In this document: one piece after another, positions 57,481 through 64,000 of the stretch | Layout of the letters: each line of letters begins with the position of its first letter | How positions within the stretch are numbered: the stretch's first letter is position 1 | Assembly (NCBI RefSeq): GCF_004322755.1 | Contig: NZ_CP036401.1 | Span: 6,262,001-6,326,000 of the forward strand | From: Pseudoduganella albidiflava | GTDB lineage: Bacteria > Pseudomonadota > Gammaproteobacteria > Burkholderiales > Burkholderiaceae_D | Reading direction: 5' to 3' | Length of the DNA stretch: 64,000 nucleotides | Made by a program: the position numbers and the translations under genes | Notes under the pieces: model-generated | The model's database searches: none | Told to the model about the DNA's origin: nothing | What the model saw: only the letters and a program-made list of their open reading frames with translations

Positions 57481-58015
57481 GCGATGCAAGGAGTGTGCGC
57501 TTGCAAGCGCACACCGCTACACAGGCGCGGAGTACACTCCGCGAATTCCCTGTTTCGCCATCGCGAGCAACACTAAGTCAGGCGATGCACAGGAGTGTGC
57601 GCTTGCAAGCGCACACCGCTACACAGGCGCGGAGTACACTCCGCGAATTCCCTGTTTCGCCATCGGGAACAGCACTAGGCGATGCAAAGGAGTGTGCGCT
57701 TGCAAGCGCACACCGCTACACAGGCGCGGAGTACACTCCGCGAATTCCCTGTTTCGCCACCGCGAGCAACACTAAGTCAGGCGATGCACAGGAGTGTGCG
57801 CTTGCAAGCGCACACCGCTACACAGGCGCGGAATACATTCCGCGAATTCCCTGTTTCGCCACCGCGAGCAACACTAAGTCAGGCGGTGCAAAGGAGTGTG
57901 CGCTTGCAAGCGCACACCGCTACACAGGCGCGGAATACATTCCGCGAATTCCCTGTTTCGCCATCGGGAACAGCACTAGGCGATGCAAAGGAGTGTGCGC
58001 TTGCAGGCGCACACC
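57481..58015 (+). repeat. Tandem array of rapZ-tail units (six units, last one truncated)
   Basis: Tail copies encoding RHREQH-stop lie at 57556-57576, 57658-57678, 57755-57775, 57857-57877 and 57959-57979, after the gene's own at 57460-57480; spacing is 96-102 bp. Each is followed by (GTCAG)GCGATGCA, AGGAGTG, hairpin 1 (TGCGCTTGCAAGCGCA), CACCG, hairpin 2 (GCGGAGTACACTCCGC, or GCGGAATACATTCCGC in two units), AATTCCCTG and TTT before the next tail. The last unit stops after a mutated hairpin 1. No separate gene was found in the 541-bp gap. Confidence 0.93.
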
Positions 58016-58021
58016 AAAAAA

Positions 58022-59038
58022 TCACCGCATATACGGCGCCACGTTCCCCGCGATCCGCTTGAATTCCGCCTCCGATAGCGGCAGTTGCCGGAACGCGGCC
58101 CAGCTTTCGCGCGGCCGCAGGTTCTTGCCGGCGGCCGCATCCGAGCCGAACAGGATCCGCTCGGTGCCGATCTGCCGGATGCGCTTCGCCAGCTGTTCCC
58201 GCTGGGGCGGGGTGATCTCCGGATTGGCCATCGTGGCAGCGTCGAACCACAGGCGTTTCGTGCGGGAATCGCGCGCTGCCATGGCGTCGGCCAGCACGCC
58301 CAGCGCTTCATCGGACGGCGGATCGCCGTAGCCGGGGCCGGTACCGGCCAGGTGCGCGACCTGCACCGTCACGTCCGGCGCGGCAGGCAACAGCTGCTCG
58401 AGGAAAATGCGCGCCTGCGCGGCGCCGTACGGACGGCGCCTGGAAATGGACGCCCGCATGTGCACGGCGATCGCCATTTTTTTCGCATTCGCCGCGGCGA
58501 ATACCTGCCGCAGCCGCGCCACGTGTTCGGGCAACTCCAGCTGCACGTCCGAATTCCCGAAATGCAGCTTCAAGCCATGCTTCAGGTCGGGCAGCGCGGC
58601 GCAGCGCTCCAGTTCTTCCAGCGCATAGTCCTTCAGCGGGTTGATGCTGCAGAAAGCCAGCAGCCGGCCAGGATACAGCGCGGCCTGGGCGCCATTGAAG
58701 TCGTTCTCGGCGCGCACCTTCGCAAGCTCGTCCTCGATCTTGCGCGCCGGGCTTCCCCATACATAGGCGACGGACAGCAGCACGGCACGCCGGATGCCGG
58801 CGGTATCGAGCAGCGCGACCAGATCCTTCGCCGTGATCACCGAAGGCCCGCCGGCGCCGGTATCGAGCAGCCGGGCCATCGCCGGGCTGAACAGGTGCTG
58901 GTGGTGGTCCACCAGCGGAGCGTCCACCGGCGGCGCCGCGGCCTGCGGTGCGGCAACCGGTGCATCATGGGCCCATGCGGGCAGCGCAAGCGCTGCGGCG
59001 GCGGCGGCAGGCAAAGCAAGGAAATCACGGCGTTTCAT
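58022..59038 (-). CDS. Tat-exported amidohydrolase family protein
   Basis: A 338-residue TIM-barrel metal-dependent hydrolase. An N-terminal twin-arginine signal (KRRDFLALPAAAAAALALPA) directs it to the periplasm. The metal site starts with LVDHHQHLFSP, and the later ligands lie in LHFGNSDVQL, VQVAHLAGTGPGYG and FGSDAAAGKN. The family includes decarboxylases and lactonases (amidohydrolase_2), so the reaction is not certain. It starts at 59038 and lies 7 bp after the HIBYL-CoA hydrolase gene, so they likely share a transcript. Confidence 0.85.
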   Translation of the reverse strand: MKRRDFLALPAAAAAALALPAWAHDAPVAAPQAAAPPVDAPLVDHHQHLFSPAMARLLDTGAGGPSVITAKDLVALLDTAGIRRAVLLSVAYVWGSPARKIEDELAKVRAENDFNGAQAALYPGRLLAFCSINPLKDYALEELERCAALPDLKHGLKLHFGNSDVQLELPEHVARLRQVFAAANAKKMAIAVHMRASISRRRPYGAAQARIFLEQLLPAAPDVTVQVAHLAGTGPGYGDPPSDEALGVLADAMAARDSRTKRLWFDAATMANPEITPPQREQLAKRIRQIGTERILFGSDAAAGKNLRPRESWAAFRQLPLSEAEFKRIAGNVAPYMR

Positions 59039-59045
59039 GGCAGGC

Positions 59046-60128
59046 TCACAGGTGGCGCAACGGATGGGCCCATGCGGGCCATGCGGGCTCGAAGAAGCGG
59101 GCCACGGTGTCATCGCTTACCTCCTCGAGCGATGGCGGATTCCAGCGGGGCGCATGGTCCTTGTCGATCGCCAGCGCACGCACGCCTTCGATCACTTCGC
59201 CATGTTCGAACGCACGGCGCACCAGGTTGCGCTCCATGCGCAGGCAATCGGCGATGCCCATCGTGGCGCCACGCCGCAGCATCTCGGCTGTCACGCACTG
59301 CATCAGCGGGGAACGCCGCGCGATCGCGGCCAGTGCGTTCTGCGCGAACGGATGATCGTCGCGGCGCAGCGAAGCAACGATGCCGGCCACCGAGCGGTGC
59401 GCGAAATGGTCGTCGATCAGCGCACGGTGCGCCTGCAGCTCCGACGGCCCCGCCTCGCCGCGCAGCGGCCGGGCGAACATGGCGACCGCTTCGCGCAGCC
59501 CGGCACCCGCCGTGGAGCCGACCAGGTCGGCCAGCAACGGCAGCTCGGCGGCGGGAACATAATGGTCGGCCAGCCCGCAGTACAGCGCATCGGCGGCGCC
59601 GATCGCCAGCGCCGTCAGCGCGAGATAAAGGCCCAGCTTGCCGGGCGCGCGCGACAGGAAATAACTGCCGCCCACGTCCGGGAACAGCCCGATGTTCACC
59701 TCGGGCATTGCCAGCCGTGTGCGGTCGGTTACCACGCGCACGCCGCATTGCGGGCCGCCCTGGGCGATGCCCATGCCGCCGCCCATCACCACGCCATCCA
59801 TCATGGCCACGTACGGCTTCGGGAAGCAGTGCACCAGGTAGTTCAGCGCGTATTCCTCGGTGAAGAAATCCTCGACCTGGGCGCTGCCGCCCTGCGGAGT
59901 GGCACCGCCGGCGGCATGGAAGAAGCGGATGTCGCCGCCGGCGCACAGCGCCTTGTCGGTGCTGCTGCGGATGACTACGGCCGCGATGTCATCGTCGTCG
60001 CGCCAGGCCAGCAACGCGCCGGTGATCGCCCGGATCATGTCGAGTGACAGCGAGTTCAATGTCCTGGGCCGGTCGAGCGTGATGAAGCCGGTGCCGTTAC
60101 GCACCTTGGTATGGACGTGGTCGGTCAT
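59046..60128 (-). CDS. 3-hydroxyisobutyryl-CoA hydrolase-like protein
   Basis: A 360-residue crotonase-fold thioesterase, likely acting in valine degradation on 3-hydroxyisobutyryl-CoA. The oxyanion-hole string KALCAGGDIRFFH is near residue 57, followed by DGVVMGGGMGIAQGG and the HIBYL-CoA signature MPEVNIGLFPDVGGSYFLSR. Of two in-frame ATGs (60140 and 60128) I prefer the second, with GAGA a few bases before it. The length fits the family (about 350-370). Confidence 0.87.
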   Translation of the reverse strand: MTDHVHTKVRNGTGFITLDRPRTLNSLSLDMIRAITGALLAWRDDDDIAAVVIRSSTDKALCAGGDIRFFHAAGGATPQGGSAQVEDFFTEEYALNYLVHCFPKPYVAMMDGVVMGGGMGIAQGGPQCGVRVVTDRTRLAMPEVNIGLFPDVGGSYFLSRAPGKLGLYLALTALAIGAADALYCGLADHYVPAAELPLLADLVGSTAGAGLREAVAMFARPLRGEAGPSELQAHRALIDDHFAHRSVAGIVASLRRDDHPFAQNALAAIARRSPLMQCVTAEMLRRGATMGIADCLRMERNLVRRAFEHGEVIEGVRALAIDKDHAPRWNPPSLEEVSDDTVARFFEPAWPAWAHPLRHL

Positions 60129-60213
60129 GGTGTCTCGCATCGTTGTCGTTATTGGCCTCATTCTAGCCATGGATGCGGCGTGTGTGACGTAAACCTTGGA
60201 CCCGGACGTAACA

Positions 60214-60281
60214 AAGGGCGCATCGCGCGCCCTTCTGTTGTAGCGGTTGCAGCGGTGGCAGAACCGGAGCAGTTCTGCCAC
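60214..60281 (-). terminator. Two hairpins downstream of hpf
   Basis: Between the hpf stop and the HIBYL-CoA hydrolase start lie a near-perfect hairpin (GGTGGCAGAAC with GTTCTGCCACC, about 60253-60281) and an 8-bp GC-rich stem (AAGGGCGC with GCGCCCTT, 60214-60234) followed on the minus strand by TTTGTT. The pair probably ends the rpoN-hpf transcript. Confidence 0.65.
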
Positions 60282-60299
60282 CGCGACCTGCGCCCGTCG

Positions 60300-60656
60300 T
60301 TATGCGGGCGATGCGGGGATCTCGGCCTCGCTCAGGTGCTTGATGGTTTCGTGGTTGTGGTTCTGCACTTTATCCTTGTGCTTCATGACCTGGCGGTCCA
60401 GCTTGTCGATCAGAGTATCGATGGCCGCATACAGATCCTGGGCGACACTTTCAACGAATACGGTCTTGCCCGACATGCGCAGATTGATTTCGGCTTTCTG
60501 TCTTTTCTCTTTCTCGGTGAGATTATCTACACTCAGGATCACACTTACATCGATCAGCTGATCGAAATGGCGTCTAACGCGTTCCAGCTTGTTCTGCACA
60601 TACTCGCGAATGGCAGGGGTAACGTCGATATGGTGTCCACTGATGGTCAGATTCAT
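60300..60656 (-). CDS. hpf: Ribosome hibernation-promoting factor, short form
   Basis: A 118-residue HPF/RaiA-family protein that stabilises inactive 70S or 100S ribosomes in stationary phase. The core reads [20 protein letters not shown] and [25 protein letters not shown] lies 8 nt before the ATG at 60656. It lies 140 bp downstream of rpoN, in the common lptABC-rpoN-hpf arrangement. No long-form C-terminal dimerisation domain is present. Confidence 0.93.
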   Translation of the reverse strand: MNLTISGHHIDVTPAIREYVQNKLERVRRHFDQLIDVSVILSVDNLTEKEKRQKAEINLRMSGKTVFVESVAQDLYAAIDTLIDKLDRQVMKHKDKVQNHNHETIKHLSEAEIPASPA

Positions 60657-60796
60657 ACACACACTCCTAAAGAAGATATAACAGGTTCGTGCGTTATCCG
60701 CCAAAACAGGCAAGGCGGCGCAGAGGAACCCAAGCACTACCAGGATTTGCCGCAAGGGCTTGCAAAGGGGTTTGCAAATGCGCTTGCAACGAGCTG

Positions 60797-62272
60797 CTAT
60801 AGCGATTTGCGGAGGCTGACCGGGGGAATTTTCAATGCTTCGCGATATTTGGCAACAGTGCGTCGCGCAATCACCATGCCTTGTTCACCCAGCATGTCCG
60901 CAATCTTACTGTCGGATAAAGGGTTCTTCGGGTCTTCGGCTCCTGTGAATTGCACGATCAGCGCCCGTATCGCAGTCGAGGATGCTTCCCCGCCAGCTTC
61001 GGTTGCAACGTGGCTGCCAAAAAAGTACTTCAACTCAAACATGCCATGCGGCGTCAGCATATATTTTTGAGTTGTTACCCGAGAGATAGTACTCTCGTGT
61101 AGGCCCAGTGTATCAGCTATTTCACGCAACACAAGGGGCCTCATTGCCACCGCGCCATGCGAGAAAAAGTTCTTCTGCCGTTCGACGATGGCCTGCGCCA
61201 CGCGGAGGATCGTGTCGAAGCGCTGGCGCATATTCTTGATCAGCCACTTTGCTTCTTGCAGCTGTGCATTCATCTGCGTTTCGCCCTTGCCCTGCTTGAG
61301 CAGGCTGGCGTACAGCGCATTGACACGCAGGCGGGGCATCACGTCGTTGTTCAACGTGACGATCCAGCCGTTGCGCCCCCGCTTTACCACCACATCCGGT
61401 ACCACGTAGTCTGACACGTCGGCCGCGAAGGCGGCGCCCGGATGCGGATTGCATTGGCGGATCACGGCCTGTGCTTCGCGCAGGTCTTCGTCGTCGCAGT
61501 CGAGCGCCTTCTTGAGCTTGTTGAAGTCGCGCTGGGCAAACCACTGCAAGTGTTTTTCAACGATGCACAGCGCCATGCGCCGCGTGACCAGCGGCACGCC
61601 GGGCATGCGCCGGATCTGCAGCGCCAGGCACTCGGACGCGTTGCGCGCGCCGATGCCCGGCGGATCGAAGCTCTGCAGCAGGTTGAGCGCGGTGCGCAAT
61701 TCGCCGATCTCGATTTCCAGCTCTTCCGGCATGCGCTCGTGGATCTCTTCCAGGCTTTCCTCGAGGTAGCCGTTATCGTCGAGCGCATCGATGATCAGTT
61801 CCACCAGGCCCCGGTCGCGCGCCTCCAGCACGGTCACGCGCATCTGCTCCATCAGGTGCTCGCGCAGGCTGCGGTGGCTGGCTTCCAGCTGGGGACGGGA
61901 ATCGTCGTCGTCCGGGCCCTTGCTGCTGCCGGCACTGCTCCAGTCGGTATCGCCGGCGCCGGTATCGAGGCCTTCGCCTTCGCCGCCATCGAACGGCTCG
62001 GGTTCCGGCGCGGCGGGCGTATCCTGCGGCGGCCCGCCTTCCGGTGGCGCCTCGCCGGTCCCCTGCGTCGTGTTGATCGCGCCATCGGCCAGCAGGCGCA
62101 CCGAGCGGTCGAGCGGATCGTCGAGCCGCTCCAGCAGCGGGTTATCGGTCAGCAGCTGTTCCAGTTCCTGGTGCAGCTCCAGCGTGGACAATTGCAGCAG
62201 CCGGATCGACTGCTGCAATTGCGGCGTCAGCGCGAGGTGCTGGGAAGTACGCAGTTGCAAAGACTGTTTCAT
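60797..62272 (-). CDS. rpoN: RNA polymerase sigma-54 factor
   Basis: A 491-residue sigma-54. Region I is the Gln/Leu-rich start ([20 protein letters not shown]), region II is the acidic stretch at about 60-120, the core-binding part follows, then the DNA-binding HTH ([15 protein letters not shown]) and the RpoN box [12 protein letters not shown]. Length and order are normal. It is followed by hpf on the same strand, as is usual. Confidence 0.96.
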   Translation of the reverse strand: MKQSLQLRTSQHLALTPQLQQSIRLLQLSTLELHQELEQLLTDNPLLERLDDPLDRSVRLLADGAINTTQGTGEAPPEGGPPQDTPAAPEPEPFDGGEGEGLDTGAGDTDWSSAGSSKGPDDDDSRPQLEASHRSLREHLMEQMRVTVLEARDRGLVELIIDALDDNGYLEESLEEIHERMPEELEIEIGELRTALNLLQSFDPPGIGARNASECLALQIRRMPGVPLVTRRMALCIVEKHLQWFAQRDFNKLKKALDCDDEDLREAQAVIRQCNPHPGAAFAADVSDYVVPDVVVKRGRNGWIVTLNNDVMPRLRVNALYASLLKQGKGETQMNAQLQEAKWLIKNMRQRFDTILRVAQAIVERQKNFFSHGAVAMRPLVLREIADTLGLHESTISRVTTQKYMLTPHGMFELKYFFGSHVATEAGGEASSTAIRALIVQFTGAEDPKNPLSDSKIADMLGEQGMVIARRTVAKYREALKIPPVSLRKSL

Positions 62273-62310
62273 GGCTGATTAGGAGCTGGTTGAGGTCTGG
62301 TCAAGGCCGC

Positions 62311-63072
62311 TCACATGCGGAAATGTTCACCCAGATAGACACGACGTACGGACTCGTCGGCGATGATGTCGTCGGGCCGGCCGGAAGCCAGCACACTGCC
62401 CTGGTTGATGATATACGCCCGGTCGCAGATGCCCAGCGTTTCCCGCACGTTATGATCCGTGATCAACACGCCGATGCTGCGCTCCTTCAGGAAGCGCACG
62501 ATGCGCTGGATCTCGATGACGGCGATCGGGTCGACGCCGGCAAACGGCTCGTCCAGCAGCACGAAGCGGGGATTGGTCGCCAGCGCGCGGGCGATCTCCA
62601 CCCGGCGCCGTTCACCGCCGGACAGCGACAGCGCCGTGTTCTCGCGCAGCTTCTCGATCTGCAGGTCGGCCAGCAGCGCGTTCAGCCGCTCGTCGATCTC
62701 CGCCCTGGTGAGCGCCTTGCCGTTTACCTTCTGGATCTCCAGCACGGCACGGATGTTTTCTTCCACGGTCAGCTTGCGGAACACCGACGCTTCCTGCGGC
62801 AGGTACGACAGGCCGAGGGTGGCACGCTTGTGGATCGGCAGGGTGGAAATGTCGGTGCCATCGAGGTCGATGGTGCCGGCATCGGACGCCACCAGGCCCA
62901 CGATCATGTAGAACGACGTGGTCTTGCCGGCACCGTTCGGCCCCAGCAGGCCGACCACTTCGCCGCATGCCACCTGCAACGACACGTCATGCACCACCTG
63001 GCGCTTGCCATAGCTCTTTTGCAGGCCGCGCACGATCAGCGTGCTGCTGCAATTTTCCTGCGCCTGCGCCAT
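62311..63072 (-). CDS. lptB: LPS export ABC transporter ATP-binding protein
   Basis: A 253-residue ABC ATPase that powers extraction of lipopolysaccharide from the inner membrane with LptF/LptG/LptC. Walker A is GPNGAGKT (residues 44-51), the signature is [15 protein letters not shown], and Walker B is [12 protein letters not shown]. The start is directly adjacent to the lptA stop (no gap). Confidence 0.96.
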   Translation of the reverse strand: MAQAQENCSSTLIVRGLQKSYGKRQVVHDVSLQVACGEVVGLLGPNGAGKTTSFYMIVGLVASDAGTIDLDGTDISTLPIHKRATLGLSYLPQEASVFRKLTVEENIRAVLEIQKVNGKALTRAEIDERLNALLADLQIEKLRENTALSLSGGERRRVEIARALATNPRFVLLDEPFAGVDPIAVIEIQRIVRFLKERSIGVLITDHNVRETLGICDRAYIINQGSVLASGRPDDIIADESVRRVYLGEHFRM

Positions 63073-63663
63073 TTAATTCCCCGCTGCCGGCGCGGCCGGC
63101 GATTGGGTGGCGGAAGGCGCCGGGCTTGGCGGCGCGGTACGCTTGGGCTGGATCACCATCGTGCCGCGGCCGGCACCCGGCTTGTCGGCCCCGGTGCTGG
63201 TATTGCGCACGCTGAAGAACTCGCGGCGGCTGTCGTACGAAATGAATTCGCCTTCCACCTCGTCGCTCGGCTTGTTGCCTTCCAGGCGGCGGATCTTGGC
63301 CTTCGAATACATCTTCACCAGCTCGGCCTTTTCATCGTATTCGATGCGGTCGGCCTCGCCTTCCATCCACTGGTCGCCCTCGCCGTCGCGCTTCTGGCGG
63401 AACGCGACCTTCTTGCCGCCGCCGGTCAGCGTGGCCAGCTGGTAGCCCTCCGGCGAATAGGTGACCACGGCCTTGTCGGCCTTCATCCGCAGCGTGCCGC
63501 GCGTCAGCGTCACGTCGCCGGTGAAGGTGTACACCTGCTTGACGTCGTCCGCGTCGAGGCGGCCGTAATTGATCTCGGTAGGCTTGTACGAATCGGCCTT
63601 CTCGGCGGCGGCATAGCCCGCCGCGCCCAGCAGCACGAGGGCCGCCATCATGAGTTTCTTCAT
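63073..63663 (-). CDS. lptA: LPS transport periplasmic protein LptA
   Basis: A 196-residue periplasmic LPS-bridge protein. A signal peptide (KKLMMAALVLLGAAGYAAAE) precedes an OstA/LptA beta-jellyroll (VKQVYTFTGDVTLTRGTLRM, ADKAVVTYSPEGYQLATLTG) and a Pro/Ala-rich tail. AGGA lies 9 nt before the ATG at 63663. A longer frame upstream includes three MNIE repeats and is probably not translated. Confidence 0.92.
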   Translation of the reverse strand: MKKLMMAALVLLGAAGYAAAEKADSYKPTEINYGRLDADDVKQVYTFTGDVTLTRGTLRMKADKAVVTYSPEGYQLATLTGGGKKVAFRQKRDGEGDQWMEGEADRIEYDEKAELVKMYSKAKIRRLEGNKPSDEVEGEFISYDSRREFFSVRNTSTGADKPGAGRGTMVIQPKRTAPPSPAPSATQSPAAPAAGN

Positions 63664-63688
63664 CTTCGATTCCTGTACGCTGTTCGTC

Positions 63689-63724
63689 TCGATGTTCATC
63701 TCGATGTTCATTTCGATGTTCATC
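63689..63724. repeat. 12-bp tandem repeat ahead of lptA
   Basis: Three copies of tcgatgttcat(c/t) in the 64-bp gap between lptC and lptA. Read on the minus strand they give in-frame MNIE triplets before the chosen lptA start. Confidence 0.75.
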
Positions 63725-63727
63725 TGG

Positions 63728-64000
63728 TTATTGTCGCGCCCGCGGCGGATACACGATGGTGCCGCGGCCCAGTTGCACCTGGCGCGTGGCATTGTTGGCC
63801 TGCATGCCGATGCCGGTGGCGGTGGCGCCGCCGCTTTCCATGCGCACCGGCAGGTCGGTTTCCATGCGGTCTTCCTCCGGGTAGATGACCAGCTTCTCGG
63901 TAACCATGTGCATGTCGCGCGTGGTGGGCGACGCGGCACGGTGGATGTCCACGTCCTTCGTCAGCGTGACGCGTGTGTTGTCCTGGTCGACCCGGGCATG
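63728..64000 (-). CDS. lptC: LPS export protein LptC, N-terminal part outside window
   Basis: The last 90 codons of LptC, the bitopic protein that passes LPS to LptA. The visible region (ARVDQDNTRVTLTKDVDIHR, ETDLPVRMESGGATATGIGM) is the LptC jellyroll. The frame is open to the window edge, so the N-terminal helix is outside. It lies upstream of lptA in the conserved lptC-lptA-lptB order. Confidence 0.9.
   Translation of the reverse strand, partial: HARVDQDNTRVTLTKDVDIHRAASPTTRDMHMVTEKLVIYPEEDRMETDLPVRMESGGATATGIGMQANNATRQVQLGRGTIVYPPRARQ

Noticed and set aside
57481..58015. CRISPR array
   Set aside because: Repeat units are about 97-102 bp with no unique spacers, and no cas genes are present.
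54853..58015. Integron attC sites or a gene-cassette array
   Set aside because: Hairpins are present but no core-site pattern, no cassettes with ORFs between units and no integrase in the window.
57437..58331. Open frames through the rapZ array (repeated KECALASAHRYTG-like peptides)
   Set aside because: They arise because the array units stay open in several frames. They lack start signals and conserved domains; the informative coding signal is only the RHREQH-stop tail.
63664..63730. LptA start at the upstream MNIE repeats
   Set aside because: The signal peptide begins at MKKLMM, preceded by a good Shine-Dalgarno; the repeated segment would put charged residues before it.

Overview
The window is a high-GC stretch of a betaproteobacterial chromosome. 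The gene content and order (ubiE-ubiJ-ubiB followed by fmdB, DUF502, aspS and nudB; lptC-lptA-lptB-rpoN-hpf; ptsN-hprK-rapZ; a PEP-CTERM protein; a DUF3683 oxidoreductase) fit Burkholderiales, most likely Oxalobacteraceae of the Massilia/Duganella type. That placement is from family recognition, not a search. No rRNA, tRNA, CRISPR array, prophage or complete insertion sequence was seen. Coding density is high and nearly all genes are housekeeping or catabolic.

Layout. 1-10.5 kb: a one-carbon/oxalate locus, with a LysR fragment, an HDAC-like deacetylase, formyl-CoA:oxalate CoA-transferase (frc), a ModE-HTH regulator divergent from a formate dehydrogenase operon (fdsG-B-A-D) and an unrecognised gene where fdsC is usual in the classical operon. 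10.5-12.8 kb: a divergent LysR/MFS pair. 12.9-15.8 kb: a DUF4394 lipoprotein next to an ECF sigma/anti-sigma pair. 16-24.1 kb: a HAD phosphatase, enoyl-CoA hydratase and a fadE-fadN-fadA-like beta-oxidation operon under a TetR regulator. 24.1-26.4 kb: hslR, clsB and a YbhP-like EEP hydrolase. 26.7-35.6 kb: a PEP-CTERM protein, nudB, aspS, DUF502, fmdB, a TPMT-like methyltransferase and ubiB/ubiJ/Tim44-like/ubiE. 36.4-42.2 kb: an accessory organosulfur-type cluster (LLM monooxygenase, TonB receptor, LacI regulator, SsuA-like binding protein). 42.3-50.1 kb: a chemoreceptor, DUF971, HIT, a giant FAD/FeS dehydrogenase and YqaA. 50.5-57.5 kb: ilvA, queF, ptsN, hprK, an antiporter and rapZ. 58-64 kb, minus strand: a Tat amidohydrolase, HIBYL-CoA hydrolase, hpf, rpoN, lptB, lptA and the C-terminal part of lptC.

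The most unusual signal is two tandem arrays of roughly 100-bp units directly behind hprK and rapZ. Each unit carries two hairpins and a re-made copy of the 3' end of the gene in front of it, including the stop codon. The copies differ from the real gene end mainly at synonymous positions (RHREQH-stop in all six rapZ tails, [12 protein letters not shown] in all three hprK tails), while the non-coding part of the units is almost unchanged. Two single elements with the same two-hairpin plan lie elsewhere (around 24.0 and 30.8 kb), each between exact 27-31-bp direct repeats of its own flank. This looks like a gene-tail-associated mobile or amplifying element family. The window also holds other dispersed repeats: a 117-bp repeat, 27-bp GGGGTCAGACCC palindromes, and several short tandem arrays.
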